In this document: one piece after another, positions 44,616 through 53,164 of the stretch
Position numbering within the stretch: the first letter of the stretch is position 1
Layout: the number at the start of each line of letters is the position of its first letter
Origin: Acinetobacter baumannii
GTDB lineage: Bacteria > Pseudomonadota > Gammaproteobacteria > Pseudomonadales > Moraxellaceae
Reading direction: 5' to 3'
Assembly: GCF_009759685.1 (NCBI RefSeq)
Contig: NZ_CP046654.1
Span: 2,914,001-2,978,000, forward strand
Length of the DNA stretch: 64,000 nt
The notes under the pieces: generated by a model
What the model saw: the letters and a program-made list of their open reading frames with translations, nothing else
Told to the model about the DNA's origin: nothing
Database searches by the model: none
Translations under genes and position numbers: made by a program

Positions 44616-45542
44616 GTGCATATAGAAAATATTATTCGTAAATTGGATTTGGTCACCTTAACGATTTTCCAGTCTGTTTGTGATGAAAAATCTCTGAGCA
44701 AGGCCGCTGAAAAAAATATGATTGCGCTGTCTGCCGCAAGTAAGCGTTTGACTGATTTAGAACATTTGATTGGTACCAAACTGTTTATTCGTGATGGTAA
44801 GGGCATGCAAATTACACCTGCTGGTGAAAGCCTGCTTTATCATTGCAGAACCATCTTAGACTCGGTTTATAAAGCTTCGGTTGAGTTAGAAGAATACAAA
44901 ATAGGTATTAAAGGTTTTGTACGATTACAGGCAAATTTATCAACGATCATTCAGTTTTTACCCGAAAGTCTACATCCTTTTATTGTTGAAAACCCTCAAA
45001 TTAAAATTGAGCTTGAAGAGCGCCCAAGTATAGAAATTATTCAAAATGTAAGTAATAAAATTGCCGACTTAGGCATCTGTATTGCCGAGAATTTATCAGA
45101 AGATCTGGATTATTATCATTATCGTAGCGATCGGCTGGTCGCGGTCATACAAAACCAGCAATATTTAAGTGAACAGAAAATCATTTCCTTTGAAGATGCA
45201 TTAGATTACGACTTTATTGGTTTACATACTCAAAGTGCGATTAACCGGATTTTGCAGCAAAAGTCTGAAGCGTTAGGAAAGCAGCTCAAACTCAGAATAT
45301 TGGTGACAAGTTTCGATGCTGTTTGCCGTATGGTACAGGCGGGTATGGGAATTGGAATTTTGCCACATAAGGTTTTTGAAATCTTTGGTAAACCATTAGG
45401 ACTGGCAAGTGTAGAGTTAACCGATGATTGGGCAAAAAGGGACTTATATCTTGTGTCCAAGCGTGATGAGTTTTTAAATCCAGTAACTTTGCTTTTAAAA
45501 CAATATTTTATGCATCCACATAAAGAAATTATACCTAAATGA
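44616..45542 (+). CDS. LysR-family transcriptional regulator
   Basis: This 308-residue LysR protein has an N-terminal winged helix (TLTIFQSVCDEKSLSKAAEKNMIALSAASKRLTDLEHLIGTKLF) and a substrate-binding domain from about residue 90. GTG 44616 is the chosen start. It lies 110 bases before, and in the same direction as, the CoA-transferase, lyase and transporter genes, so it probably controls them. Confidence 0.87.
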   Translation: MHIENIIRKLDLVTLTIFQSVCDEKSLSKAAEKNMIALSAASKRLTDLEHLIGTKLFIRDGKGMQITPAGESLLYHCRTILDSVYKASVELEEYKIGIKGFVRLQANLSTIIQFLPESLHPFIVENPQIKIELEERPSIEIIQNVSNKIADLGICIAENLSEDLDYYHYRSDRLVAVIQNQQYLSEQKIISFEDALDYDFIGLHTQSAINRILQQKSEALGKQLKLRILVTSFDAVCRMVQAGMGIGILPHKVFEIFGKPLGLASVELTDDWAKRDLYLVSKRDEFLNPVTLLLKQYFMHPHKEIIPK

Positions 45543-45653
45543 TTTTTATAGGTTTCGCAAAACACGAAGACTTGTTGATCTTTTAAGAATTGTATTACTG
45601 CTCATTGCGCCATAAATTTAATTCTATCGGAAGTAGATATAATATGGATTGTT

Positions 45654-46847
45654 ATGAGTCTAGCCCTTGAGAAAATAAAAGTCCTAGAAATAGGAACGCT
45701 AATTGCAGCTCCTTTTGCAACACGCATTCTTGCTGAGTTCGGTGCTGAAGTCATAAAAATTGAACCTATTGGCAAAGGCGATCCACTTCGTAAATGGCGT
45801 AAGTTACATCACGGAACATCTTTGTGGTGGTATTTACAGTCACGTAATAAGAAATCTTTAGCGCTTAATCTCAAGTCACCAGAAGCAATTGCTTTAATCA
45901 AAAAGATGATTGTCGATACCGACATTCTGGTCGAAAACATGCGTCCCGGTGCGCTTGAAAAATTAGGCCTAGATTGGGAAACCCTAAAATCAATTAATCC
46001 TAAACTGACTTTTGTTCGCATATCTGGTTATGGTCAATCTGGCCCTTATAAAGACAAGCCGGGCTTTGGTGCAATTGGTGAGGCAATGGGTGGAATTCGT
46101 TATACAACGGGTTCTCAAGATTCTGCGCCTGCACGAGTTGGCGTGAGTTTGGGTGACTCACTTGCTTCATTACATGCGGTGATTGGCGCTTTAATGTCGA
46201 TTGTGAATATTAAAACCAATAATGGTAACGGACAGATTGTTGACGTGTCACTCGCAGAGAGTGTCTTCAATATTATGGAAAGTGTTGTCCCGGAATACGA
46301 CTTGCATGGTTTTATTCGGGAGCGTTCTGGAGGTTCATTACCGGGTATTGCACCTTCAAATACCTATCGAACCAAAGACAATGCTTTTGTGGTGATTGCA
46401 GGAAACAGTGACCCAATTTTTAAACGCTTAATGCATGTAATTGGTCGTGAAGATTTGGCAAATCGACCTGAGTTTGAACACAACGATGGGCGTGCGCAGC
46501 AAAGTGATTTGCTCGATGCTGCAATTGAATCATGGAGTCGACAGCATTCAATTGATGAAGTCTTACAACAGCTTGAACAAGCTGAGGTTCCATCGGGGCG
46601 AATTTATTCTGTAGCCGATATGGTCAATGATCCGCACTTTAATGCACGTGATATGTTGCTTTCAACCGAGTTGCCTGATGGTCAGGTGGTAAAAATGCCG
46701 GGTATTGTTCCGAAGCTTTCCGAAACACCGGGGCAGGTCAAATGGCGTGGTCCTGAGCTGGGTGAGCATACCGAATCTGTTTTAAAACAATACGGATATC
46801 AAGCTGAAGAAATTGAAAGCCTACGTGTATCGGGAGTAGTGCAATGA
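45654..46847 (+). CDS. CaiB/BaiF family (class III) CoA-transferase
   Basis: This 397-residue family III CoA-transferase opens with the usual block VLEIGTLIAAPFATRILAEFGAEVIKIEP. The catalytic Asp is the one in GVSLGDSLASLHAVIGALM. It moves CoA from a donor such as succinyl-CoA to a carboxylic acid. Its stop overlaps the ATG of the lyase gene by four bases, so acid activation and C-C cleavage are probably consecutive steps. The acid is not named by sequence alone. Confidence 0.88.
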   Translation: MSLALEKIKVLEIGTLIAAPFATRILAEFGAEVIKIEPIGKGDPLRKWRKLHHGTSLWWYLQSRNKKSLALNLKSPEAIALIKKMIVDTDILVENMRPGALEKLGLDWETLKSINPKLTFVRISGYGQSGPYKDKPGFGAIGEAMGGIRYTTGSQDSAPARVGVSLGDSLASLHAVIGALMSIVNIKTNNGNGQIVDVSLAESVFNIMESVVPEYDLHGFIRERSGGSLPGIAPSNTYRTKDNAFVVIAGNSDPIFKRLMHVIGREDLANRPEFEHNDGRAQQSDLLDAAIESWSRQHSIDEVLQQLEQAEVPSGRIYSVADMVNDPHFNARDMLLSTELPDGQVVKMPGIVPKLSETPGQVKWRGPELGEHTESVLKQYGYQAEEIESLRVSGVVQ

Positions 46848-47782
46848 CAGCATTTTCCGACTTACTTGTTGTACAAGAAGTTTCTCCACGAGATGGTTTG
46901 CAAATTGAGCCAACTTGGGTACCTACCGATAAGAAAATTGATTTGATTAATCAATTGTCGACAATGGGTTTCTCTCGAATTGAAGCAGGCTCTTTTGTCT
47001 CGCCAAAAGCGATTCCAAATTTGAGAGATGGTGAGGAGGTTTTTACTGGAATTACACGCCATAAAGATATTATTTATGTTGGGCTAATTCCAAATTTAAA
47101 AGGCGCGCTTCGGGCAGTGGAAGCCAATGCAAATGAGTTGAATCTTGTCCTCTCTGCTAGCCAAACCCACAACCTTGCCAATATGCGTATGACTAAAGCT
47201 CAATCATTTACAGGATTTACCGAAATTGTGGAGCAGCTACAGGGTAAAACACAGTTTAATGGAACTGTTGCGACAACGTTTGGCTGTCCATTTGAAGGTA
47301 AGATTAGTGAAAGGGAAGTGTTTAGCCTAGTTGAGCACTATCTAAAACTGGGTATTCATAACATTACACTGGCAGATACCACTGGCATGGCGAACCCAGT
47401 GCAAGTGAAAAGAATTGTCTCTCGCGTTTTATCGTTAATTTCGCCTGAGCAGTTAACCCTACATTTTCATAATACACGTGGATTGGGATTAACTAATGTT
47501 CTTGCAGCTTATGCGGTTGGAGCAAGACGGTTTGATGCTGCATTGGGTGGTTTAGGTGGGTGCCCGTTTGCACCAGGGGCTTCTGGAAATATCTGTACTG
47601 AAGATTTGGTCAATATGTGTGAGGAAATTGGAATACCCACCACGATTGATTTAGATGCTCTTATTCAACTTTCGAGAACCTTACCAGCTCTTTTAGGACA
47701 TGACACGCCAAGCCAGCTTGCTAAGGCGGGGAGAAATACAGACTTGCATCCTATACCGGATTATATCAAATCACTTAATTAA
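46844..47782 (+). CDS. Hydroxymethylglutaryl-CoA lyase-like enzyme
   Basis: This 312-residue DRE-TIM lyase has the catalytic Arg block VSPRDGLQIE (residues 14-23), the metal ligands in LHFHNTRGLG and the C-terminal loop signature GGLGGCPFAPGASGN that marks HMG-CoA lyases. It cleaves 3-hydroxy-3-methylglutaryl-CoA or a close 3-hydroxyacyl-CoA to acetyl-CoA and a keto acid. Coupling to a CoA-transferase and a carrier gene suggests breakdown of an external hydroxydicarboxylate rather than leucine catabolism. Confidence 0.86.
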   Translation: MTAFSDLLVVQEVSPRDGLQIEPTWVPTDKKIDLINQLSTMGFSRIEAGSFVSPKAIPNLRDGEEVFTGITRHKDIIYVGLIPNLKGALRAVEANANELNLVLSASQTHNLANMRMTKAQSFTGFTEIVEQLQGKTQFNGTVATTFGCPFEGKISEREVFSLVEHYLKLGIHNITLADTTGMANPVQVKRIVSRVLSLISPEQLTLHFHNTRGLGLTNVLAAYAVGARRFDAALGGLGGCPFAPGASGNICTEDLVNMCEEIGIPTTIDLDALIQLSRTLPALLGHDTPSQLAKAGRNTDLHPIPDYIKSLN

Positions 47783-47791
47783 GATACGTCA

Positions 47792-47873
47792 CTCAAGATA
47801 GTTGGAAATGAGACGATATTTGTATCGTCATCGGTCAACTCGTCTTTAAAAACTTGATAGGACGCGTCTTGAG
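47792..47873 (+). promoter_or_regulatory. Nested stem structure in front of the MFS gene
   Basis: Three nested stems lie between the lyase and transporter genes: CTCAAGA (47792-47798) with TCTTGAG (47867-47873), AGTTG (47800-47804) with CAACT (47836-47840), and GACGATA (47812-47818) with TATCGTC (47823-47829). There is no T tract. It may be a leader RNA structure or an mRNA processing site. Confidence 0.4.
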
Positions 47874-47895
47874 GCTCATTTTCAGGAGAAAATAA

Positions 47896-49212
47896 ATGAG
47901 TTTAACGCAAAGCATGGAATTATCGGCTGAAGCAATTGCCGAAAAGCAATTAATAAAAAAAGTAGCATGGAAAATCATGCCATTAATTATGGTGTGTTAC
48001 TTATTTGCTTTTTTTGATCGTATCAACATTAGTTTCGCCAAGTTTCAGTTACAAGCTGATTTATCTCTAAGCAATACAGCTTATGGCCTTGGTGCCAGTT
48101 TGTTTGTAATTGGGTATGTAATATTTGAAGTACCCAGTAATTTATTGCTACATAAATTTGGTGCGAGAAAATGGATTGCACGCATCATGATTTCTTGGGG
48201 TGTTGCAACGGCCTTAATGGTATTTGTGACCACAGAGTGGCAATTTTATGTATTACGTTTCTTGATTGGTGCAATGGAGGCTGGCTTTGCTCCGGGTGTG
48301 CTGTATTACATGACGCTTTGGTTTCCTCAAAGCTATCGTGGCCGAATTATTTCATTATTTTTCCTTGCTTCTGCTTTTTCAGGCATCTTTGGAGGACCAA
48401 TTTCAGGGGTGTTATTGTCATCACTTGATGGTGTGATGAACATGCGTGGCTGGCATTGGTTATTTTTAGTCGGTGGCGTGCCTTGCGTTTTACTGGGTCT
48501 TTGTGTTCTTACTTATTTAAAAGATCATATTGATGATGCGCAATGGCTATCATCCTCAGAAAAAGTTCACTTAAAACGTTTGGTTGAACCTAAACAACCA
48601 GAAAAGGCTTCTCATTCATTATGGGCTGCCATTAAAACCCCGGGATTATTAATTTTAGGTGCTATCTATTTTCTGATTCAGATTGCATCTTATGGTTTAA
48701 ATTTCTGGGGGCCTCAGTTAATAAAAAGCTCAGGCATTGATGATACCCAAATGATTGGTTTTCTTAGTGCCATTCCATACCTCATGGGAGCAATTACAAT
48801 GGTAATTGTTGGACGTTTAGCAGATAAATCTGGGGAGCGTTTAAAATTTACTGCTGGTTTACTCTCTTTAGGTGCTATTGGTTTCTTTACAGCAGGTTTC
48901 TTTGATGCGAACCCCGTTGTTGTAGTCATTTCGCTTGCTTTATTAGGGGCAGGTATTGTTGCTGCAATTCCTTCTTTCTGGAATTTACCACCTAAAGTCT
49001 TGGTCGGAGCTGGGGCGGGGGCTGCGGGTGGTACAGCGCTCATTAATACATTAGGGCAAGTAGGGGGAATTGTTAGTCCTATTATGGTTGGCCATATTAA
49101 AGACATAACAGGTAGTACAACGCCTGCGCTGTATATTATTGCAAGCTTATGTGTTGTGTGTATTGCACTACTAATATGGGCTACGCCAAAACGGTTAAAA
49201 GAGAAAGGTTAA
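47896..49212 (+). CDS. MFS transporter, anion:cation symporter (ACS) family
   Basis: This 438-residue, 12-helix carrier has the ACS signature FDRINISFAKFQLQADLSLSNTAYGLGASLF and GYVIFEVPSNLLLHKFGARKW, as in tartrate, phthalate and 4-hydroxyphenylacetate carriers. CAGGAGAAAATAA precedes the ATG. Downstream of the CoA-transferase and lyase genes, it is the likely uptake system for their dicarboxylic acid substrate. The inner-membrane location is clear; the substrate is inferred. Confidence 0.87.
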   Translation: MSLTQSMELSAEAIAEKQLIKKVAWKIMPLIMVCYLFAFFDRINISFAKFQLQADLSLSNTAYGLGASLFVIGYVIFEVPSNLLLHKFGARKWIARIMISWGVATALMVFVTTEWQFYVLRFLIGAMEAGFAPGVLYYMTLWFPQSYRGRIISLFFLASAFSGIFGGPISGVLLSSLDGVMNMRGWHWLFLVGGVPCVLLGLCVLTYLKDHIDDAQWLSSSEKVHLKRLVEPKQPEKASHSLWAAIKTPGLLILGAIYFLIQIASYGLNFWGPQLIKSSGIDDTQMIGFLSAIPYLMGAITMVIVGRLADKSGERLKFTAGLLSLGAIGFFTAGFFDANPVVVVISLALLGAGIVAAIPSFWNLPPKVLVGAGAGAAGGTALINTLGQVGGIVSPIMVGHIKDITGSTTPALYIIASLCVVCIALLIWATPKRLKEKG

Positions 49213-49218
49213 ACGATT

Positions 49219-49259
49219 CACTCATGCTCAAAGCCAGTTGGTTGGCTGGAGCATGAGTG
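49219..49259 (+). terminator. Strong hairpin after the MFS gene
   Basis: An 11-bp perfect outer stem, CACTCATGCTC (49219-49229) with GAGCATGAGTG (49249-49259), plus an inner stem AGCC/GGCT. No T tract follows, so termination may need Rho or the hairpin may protect the 3' end. Confidence 0.6.
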
Positions 49260-49610
49260 CAGTTAATATGAAAATGATCTAATAGTTAAAAAATAAAATT
49301 TATAGCCAACTTATAAAACTAAAAGCCAATGCGACTTTTCAAAATGTGGGAACTTTTACTTTTTTCGTTCCCATGCTTTATTTATCTCCATTCAAATGTT
49401 AATAAACTTAATAATAACCTCACGGTACGTAACTTATATGGTCCACAAACAAATATTATATTAAGGTTTATCACTATTGGATCCAGAAATTTCGGGATTT
49501 TATTTACTTAGCTAATCATGAACATAATTCCATCAATATAAGTAATACTCTTTTTATAGGATCAAACTTTTCTTTATAAATGCAGCTATATAATTTACAC
49601 AGGATGAAGA
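49260..49610. other. AT-rich intergenic stretch
   Basis: About 350 bases between the transporter gene and the catalase-like gene. Only a weak 60-codon frame (49329-49511) is present; it has no ribosome site or protein-like pattern. No operator or hairpin stands out. Confidence 0.5.
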
Positions 49611-50675
49611 ATGAATAATTTGAATTTTAAAACTCTAAAGAAGTACTGGCTGCGATTCGTGGGTATTGCTGTAATCGCAGGCGCTTTAGTATTGGCATTT
49701 GCTTGGACCGCTGGTCTATTTGGACATCGAACAACATCCAAAACTTTTTTGGGTGACACATTAAAAAACTTTGATCCCGGATATCGACGTGCACACGGTA
49801 AAGGTATTTGTTTTAATGGCACTTACCATAGTAATGGTGCGGCAGCAGCACTCTCTAAAGCCACTGTATTTGCCAAGTCTGATATACCGGCAATTGGCCG
49901 ATTTTCTATTGGAAGCGGTAACCCGCATGCGGCAGATAATTCTACCGCAACAGTGAGTATGGCTTTATTACTTTCTCCAGCCGATCATTCGCAGTGGCGC
50001 ATGAAATTAAACAACTTTCCTTATTTCCCGACTCGAAATGCTGAAGGTTTTTTGGCGCAGCAAAAAGCATTTAAACCGGTTCCGTCTACTGGTAAACCTG
50101 ATCCAGTCCTTGTTGAGGCATTTTTAAAAGAATATCCCGAAGCGCGTAAGTCTATTGAGCAAAAGGCCAAGATGCCATTAACTGGTAGTTTCAGCGGTGC
50201 AGAATTTTATGTCGTAAATGCCTTTATATTGCGGGCAGCCAATGGACAAGAACAGCCAGTCCGTTGGTCTATGCGTCCTCATTCAAAATTTATTAGTCTG
50301 ACCAAAGAACAACGTGATCAAGCTGATCATGATTTCTTATTTAAAGACATCAAAAAACGTTTGGCTGAAGGGCCGCTCTATTGGGACTTAGTTTTGCAAC
50401 TTGCCGAGCCAGGAGACCCGGTGAATGACCCATCTCAGCCTTGGCCAAAAGACCGTAAAGAAGTTATAGCCGGAACATTAGAAGTCAAAAATGTAACTGA
50501 TCAGGTAAATGGCGCTTGTCGTGATATTAACTTTGACCCAACTTTGGTGCCACCGGGAATTGAGTTATCAGATGACCCAGTACTCGCAGCACGAGCGGCT
50601 ATCTATTCACAGTCTTACAATGCTCGATTACGTGAAATTGGATTTGGCAAAGCAACGGATGCCGTGGGCAAATAG
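49611..50675 (+). CDS. Membrane-anchored catalase-family (SrpA-like) peroxidase
   Basis: The 354-residue protein has one N-terminal membrane helix (residues about 14-36), so the enzyme part faces the periplasm. The small catalase fold is shown by distal His H62 in YRRAHGKG, the FSIGSGNPHA block, and the proximal heme Tyr at about Y332 in RAAIYSQSY. SrpA-like catalases are usually peroxidases rather than true catalases. The next gene, 12 bases on, encodes a cytochrome b561 that could feed it electrons. Confidence 0.85.
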   Translation: MNNLNFKTLKKYWLRFVGIAVIAGALVLAFAWTAGLFGHRTTSKTFLGDTLKNFDPGYRRAHGKGICFNGTYHSNGAAAALSKATVFAKSDIPAIGRFSIGSGNPHAADNSTATVSMALLLSPADHSQWRMKLNNFPYFPTRNAEGFLAQQKAFKPVPSTGKPDPVLVEAFLKEYPEARKSIEQKAKMPLTGSFSGAEFYVVNAFILRAANGQEQPVRWSMRPHSKFISLTKEQRDQADHDFLFKDIKKRLAEGPLYWDLVLQLAEPGDPVNDPSQPWPKDRKEVIAGTLEVKNVTDQVNGACRDINFDPTLVPPGIELSDDPVLAARAAIYSQSYNARLREIGFGKATDAVGK

Positions 50676-50687
50676 GAGAGATGAACA

Positions 50688-51260
50688 ATGCAAAATAAAT
50701 CTAACGATACTGCTCCACGTCATTTTAATATGACTGCTCGAATACTACATTGGCTTATGGCGGCAGCAATTCTGGCTATGCTATTTATTGGGGTAGGAAT
50801 GACCACCTCAATGACTTGGCGTCCGTGGTTAATCGATATTCACCGTCCTTTAGGAATCGCAATCTTACTATTGGTCATCATAAGATTAATAAATCGACTC
50901 TGTTATCCAATTCCACCTTTGCCGCCGTCTGTACCACGCTGGCAAGCGTTTCTTGCTCATGCATCACATTGGCTACTTTATATTTTGATGTTTAGTTTGC
51001 CATTGCTCGGATGGGCAACGCTATCGGCAGGTAATTGGCCTGTCACTTTATTTCCGGGTTGGGATCTTCCACCTATAGCACCCACTAACTCTACGCTTTA
51101 CGCTTGGTTCCGTACATTACATGGAATTTTGGCTTGGCTATTATTTGCTGTCGTGATTGGTCATCTGTCTGCTGCATTATTACATGCGTGGATTTATCGC
51201 GATGGCGTATTTTCGAGTATGGCTTTGGGGTCTTCTTCTAAAAAAGAAGAAGCTGATTAG
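50688..51260 (+). CDS. Cytochrome b561 family protein
   Basis: This 190-residue four-helix membrane cytochrome b has heme-ligand His in ARILHWLMAA, DIHRPLGIAILLLV, AHASHWLLYILM and RTLHGILAWLLFAVVIGHLSAALLHAW. It probably brings electrons from the quinone pool to the catalase-like enzyme encoded just upstream. The two genes form a pair seen in other proteobacteria. Confidence 0.87.
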   Translation: MQNKSNDTAPRHFNMTARILHWLMAAAILAMLFIGVGMTTSMTWRPWLIDIHRPLGIAILLLVIIRLINRLCYPIPPLPPSVPRWQAFLAHASHWLLYILMFSLPLLGWATLSAGNWPVTLFPGWDLPPIAPTNSTLYAWFRTLHGILAWLLFAVVIGHLSAALLHAWIYRDGVFSSMALGSSSKKEEAD

Positions 51261-51399
51261 TTTGCTTGAAAGTTTTCGATTGAACGATGAGTTAATGGTG
51301 AGGTTTTTATAGGGTTTATTTAAAACATATAAATAAGCTCGCTGATGTAACAACTTAAAATAGAATTGATTTCTCAAGTTGAGAAATCAATTCAGCTAT

Positions 51400-51684
51400 T
51401 TAGATCCCTTCAACAAAACTCACCATGACATCACAGCAGCCTTGGCGTTTACTTTTGGCAAGCTGATATTCAGGTGAAAAATAACATTCACGTGCAGTTT
51501 CCATATCTGGAAACTCAATCACCACGTGGCGTTCAAACTCTTGTCCTTCTAAGACTTCAGAGGCACCGCCACGCGCAAGAAACTTGGCGCCGTACTTTTG
51601 AAAAGCTTGCGGAGCAGTGGCCATATATTGTTTATATTGTTCCATATCATGAATGGTGACATGAGCAATCCAGTACGCAGACAT
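51400..51684 (-). CDS. DUF1330 domain protein
   Basis: This 94-residue dimeric alpha/beta-barrel-type protein has the DUF1330 pattern: MSAYWIAHVTIHDMEQYKQYMATAPQAF at the start and VIEFPDMETARECYFSPEYQ later. The biochemical role of the family is unknown. It lies 60 bases after the GntR regulator gene, in the same direction, so the two probably form one unit that belongs to the island to the right. Confidence 0.87.
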   Translation of the reverse strand: MSAYWIAHVTIHDMEQYKQYMATAPQAFQKYGAKFLARGGASEVLEGQEFERHVVIEFPDMETARECYFSPEYQLAKSKRQGCCDVMVSFVEGI

Positions 51685-51746
51685 ATCGTATTTCCCTATA
51701 ACTTATTCAATAAAGGTCTATTTACCTTTTCCTAAAATTTGTGATT

Positions 51747-52409
51747 TCACGCATCTAAAATATTTTTTGCGACAGCAGCAGCTTCAGCAATATGTTCAGC
51801 AACAGCTTGTTTTGCCTTTTCAGGGTCTTTGTGAAGATAGATGGCCTCACACATATTTTTAATACGTTGATAACCTGAAATTTCACGCTTTGTTGATTTC
51901 ATGGTCATGGCACGAAGACGGCTAATTCGACCGTTTAAACGTTGAACCACTTCCCAAGCAATATGGTGATTGGCTGTAGTAAAAATAGTTTCATAAAGCC
52001 GGGTAGAGGTCGCAATAATGAGATTGATGTCATCGGCGGCAAATGCAGCTTTAAGATCTTCTAATAGAAGTTTTAATTTTTCAGCAGTTTTTTCATCTAG
52101 ATTTTTAGTGCAGTCGACCACAGCACTTTGCTCTAACAAAAGACGAATTTCATAAATTTGTGAAGCGATGTCCCAGTTAAGTAGCGAAACGATAGGGCCT
52201 TTATTTGGCAAAATCTCGACTAAACCTTCTGCTTCCAAATAACGAATCACTTCGCGAACTACAGAACGGCTTACGCCAAGTTCTTCACATAAGGTTCTTT
52301 CAACCAATCTTTTTCCTGAAGGGAAATAGCCCGTAATAATGGCATTACGCACTTTATCTAAACACAGCTCTCGTAAAGTTACGGGCGGGTTTTCAATTTT
52401 AAGATTCAT
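51747..52409 (-). CDS. GntR-family (FCD) regulator of the N-heterocycle-type island
   Basis: The 220-residue regulator has a winged helix (VRNAIITGYFPSGKRLVERTLCEELGVSRSVVREVIRYLEAEGLVEI) and an FCD ligand domain. It is divergent from the catabolic genes, and a perfect 22-bp palindrome (52506-52527) lies between them. The same palindrome recurs before the succinate-semialdehyde dehydrogenase gene at 60358-60379. This is the best candidate for the local repressor that links both units. Confidence 0.88.
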   Translation of the reverse strand: MNLKIENPPVTLRELCLDKVRNAIITGYFPSGKRLVERTLCEELGVSRSVVREVIRYLEAEGLVEILPNKGPIVSLLNWDIASQIYEIRLLLEQSAVVDCTKNLDEKTAEKLKLLLEDLKAAFAADDINLIIATSTRLYETIFTTANHHIAWEVVQRLNGRISRLRAMTMKSTKREISGYQRIKNMCEAIYLHKDPEKAKQAVAEHIAEAAAVAKNILDA

Positions 52410-52505
52410 AGATAATTAAATTTTCCTGTTTTTTAACATGTTGAGTTTCATTACATGTTTTTCAATAAAAATTAGCATAGCAAACTCTTGCTTTTTTTTC
52501 AGTAT

Positions 52506-52527
52506 GTATTATGGTATACCATAATAC
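52506..52527. promoter_or_regulatory. Operator of the GntR regulator, perfect 22-bp palindrome
   Basis: GTATTATGGTA|TACCATAATAC lies between the divergent GntR and AA_synth genes. It differs in core (GGTATACC) from the hydroxyproline operator (CGTATACG), so the two FCD regulators should not cross-talk. Confidence 0.75.
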
Positions 52528-52561
52528 GAATGACAAGATAATTTACTTGCAAGGAAGAGCA

Positions 52562-53164
52562 ATGGAACTCATACGTAAAACTGTGCTTCATGTAGAAACC
52601 ACTTATGTAGATGGCGGCAAAGAAGCAGCCAAGCCTTTAAAAATGGTGGCAGCAGCAGCGGTCATTAAAAACCCGTGGGCAGGGCAAGGTTATGTAGAAA
52701 ACCTAACACCGGAAATTCGTCGCATTGCGCCGATCTTAAGTGAGCACTTAACCAAGCTTATTCTTGATGAAGTCGGTTCGGGCGAGGCTGTTGAAGCTTT
52801 TGGTAAAAGTGCAGTGGTGGGCTTAAATGGTGAACTTGAGCATGCATCAGCTTTAATTCACACCTTACATTTTGGTAATACTTACCGTAGCGCTGTCGGT
52901 GCGAAATCTTATTTGGCATTTAACAATACCCGTGGCCCAGCAAATGCGCCGATTTTAATTCCAATGATGGATAAAAATGACGAAGGCCGCCGTTCTCATT
53001 ACTTAACATTGCAATTTGCAATTCCAGATGCACCTGCTGCCGACGAACTGGTTGTTGTGATTGGTGCAGCAACAGGTGGTCGGCCACATCATCGTATTGG
53101 TGATCGTTATAAAGATTTGGAAGAGTTAGGTCATGATGTCAAAAACCCTGCAGCTGTCAAATAA
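52562..53164 (+). CDS. AA_synth (amino acid synthesis) family protein
   Basis: This 200-residue protein of the AA_synth/DUF1185 family has the blocks VHVETTYVDGGKEAAKP and SALIHTLHFGNTYRSAVGAKSYL and a GRPHHRIGDRYKD end. The family name is historical and no clear reaction is established. The chosen ATG 52562 follows AAGGAAGAGCA; the upstream frame to 52511 crosses the operator. As the first gene of the island it is presumably needed for one of the steps of substrate breakdown. Confidence 0.82.
   Translation: MELIRKTVLHVETTYVDGGKEAAKPLKMVAAAAVIKNPWAGQGYVENLTPEIRRIAPILSEHLTKLILDEVGSGEAVEAFGKSAVVGLNGELEHASALIHTLHFGNTYRSAVGAKSYLAFNNTRGPANAPILIPMMDKNDEGRRSHYLTLQFAIPDAPAADELVVVIGAATGGRPHHRIGDRYKDLEELGHDVKNPAAVK

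Noticed and set aside
49329..49511. 60-codon open frame in the spacer before the catalase-like gene
   Set aside because: No ribosome site, no protein-like pattern, and it lies in AT-rich DNA where such frames are expected by chance.
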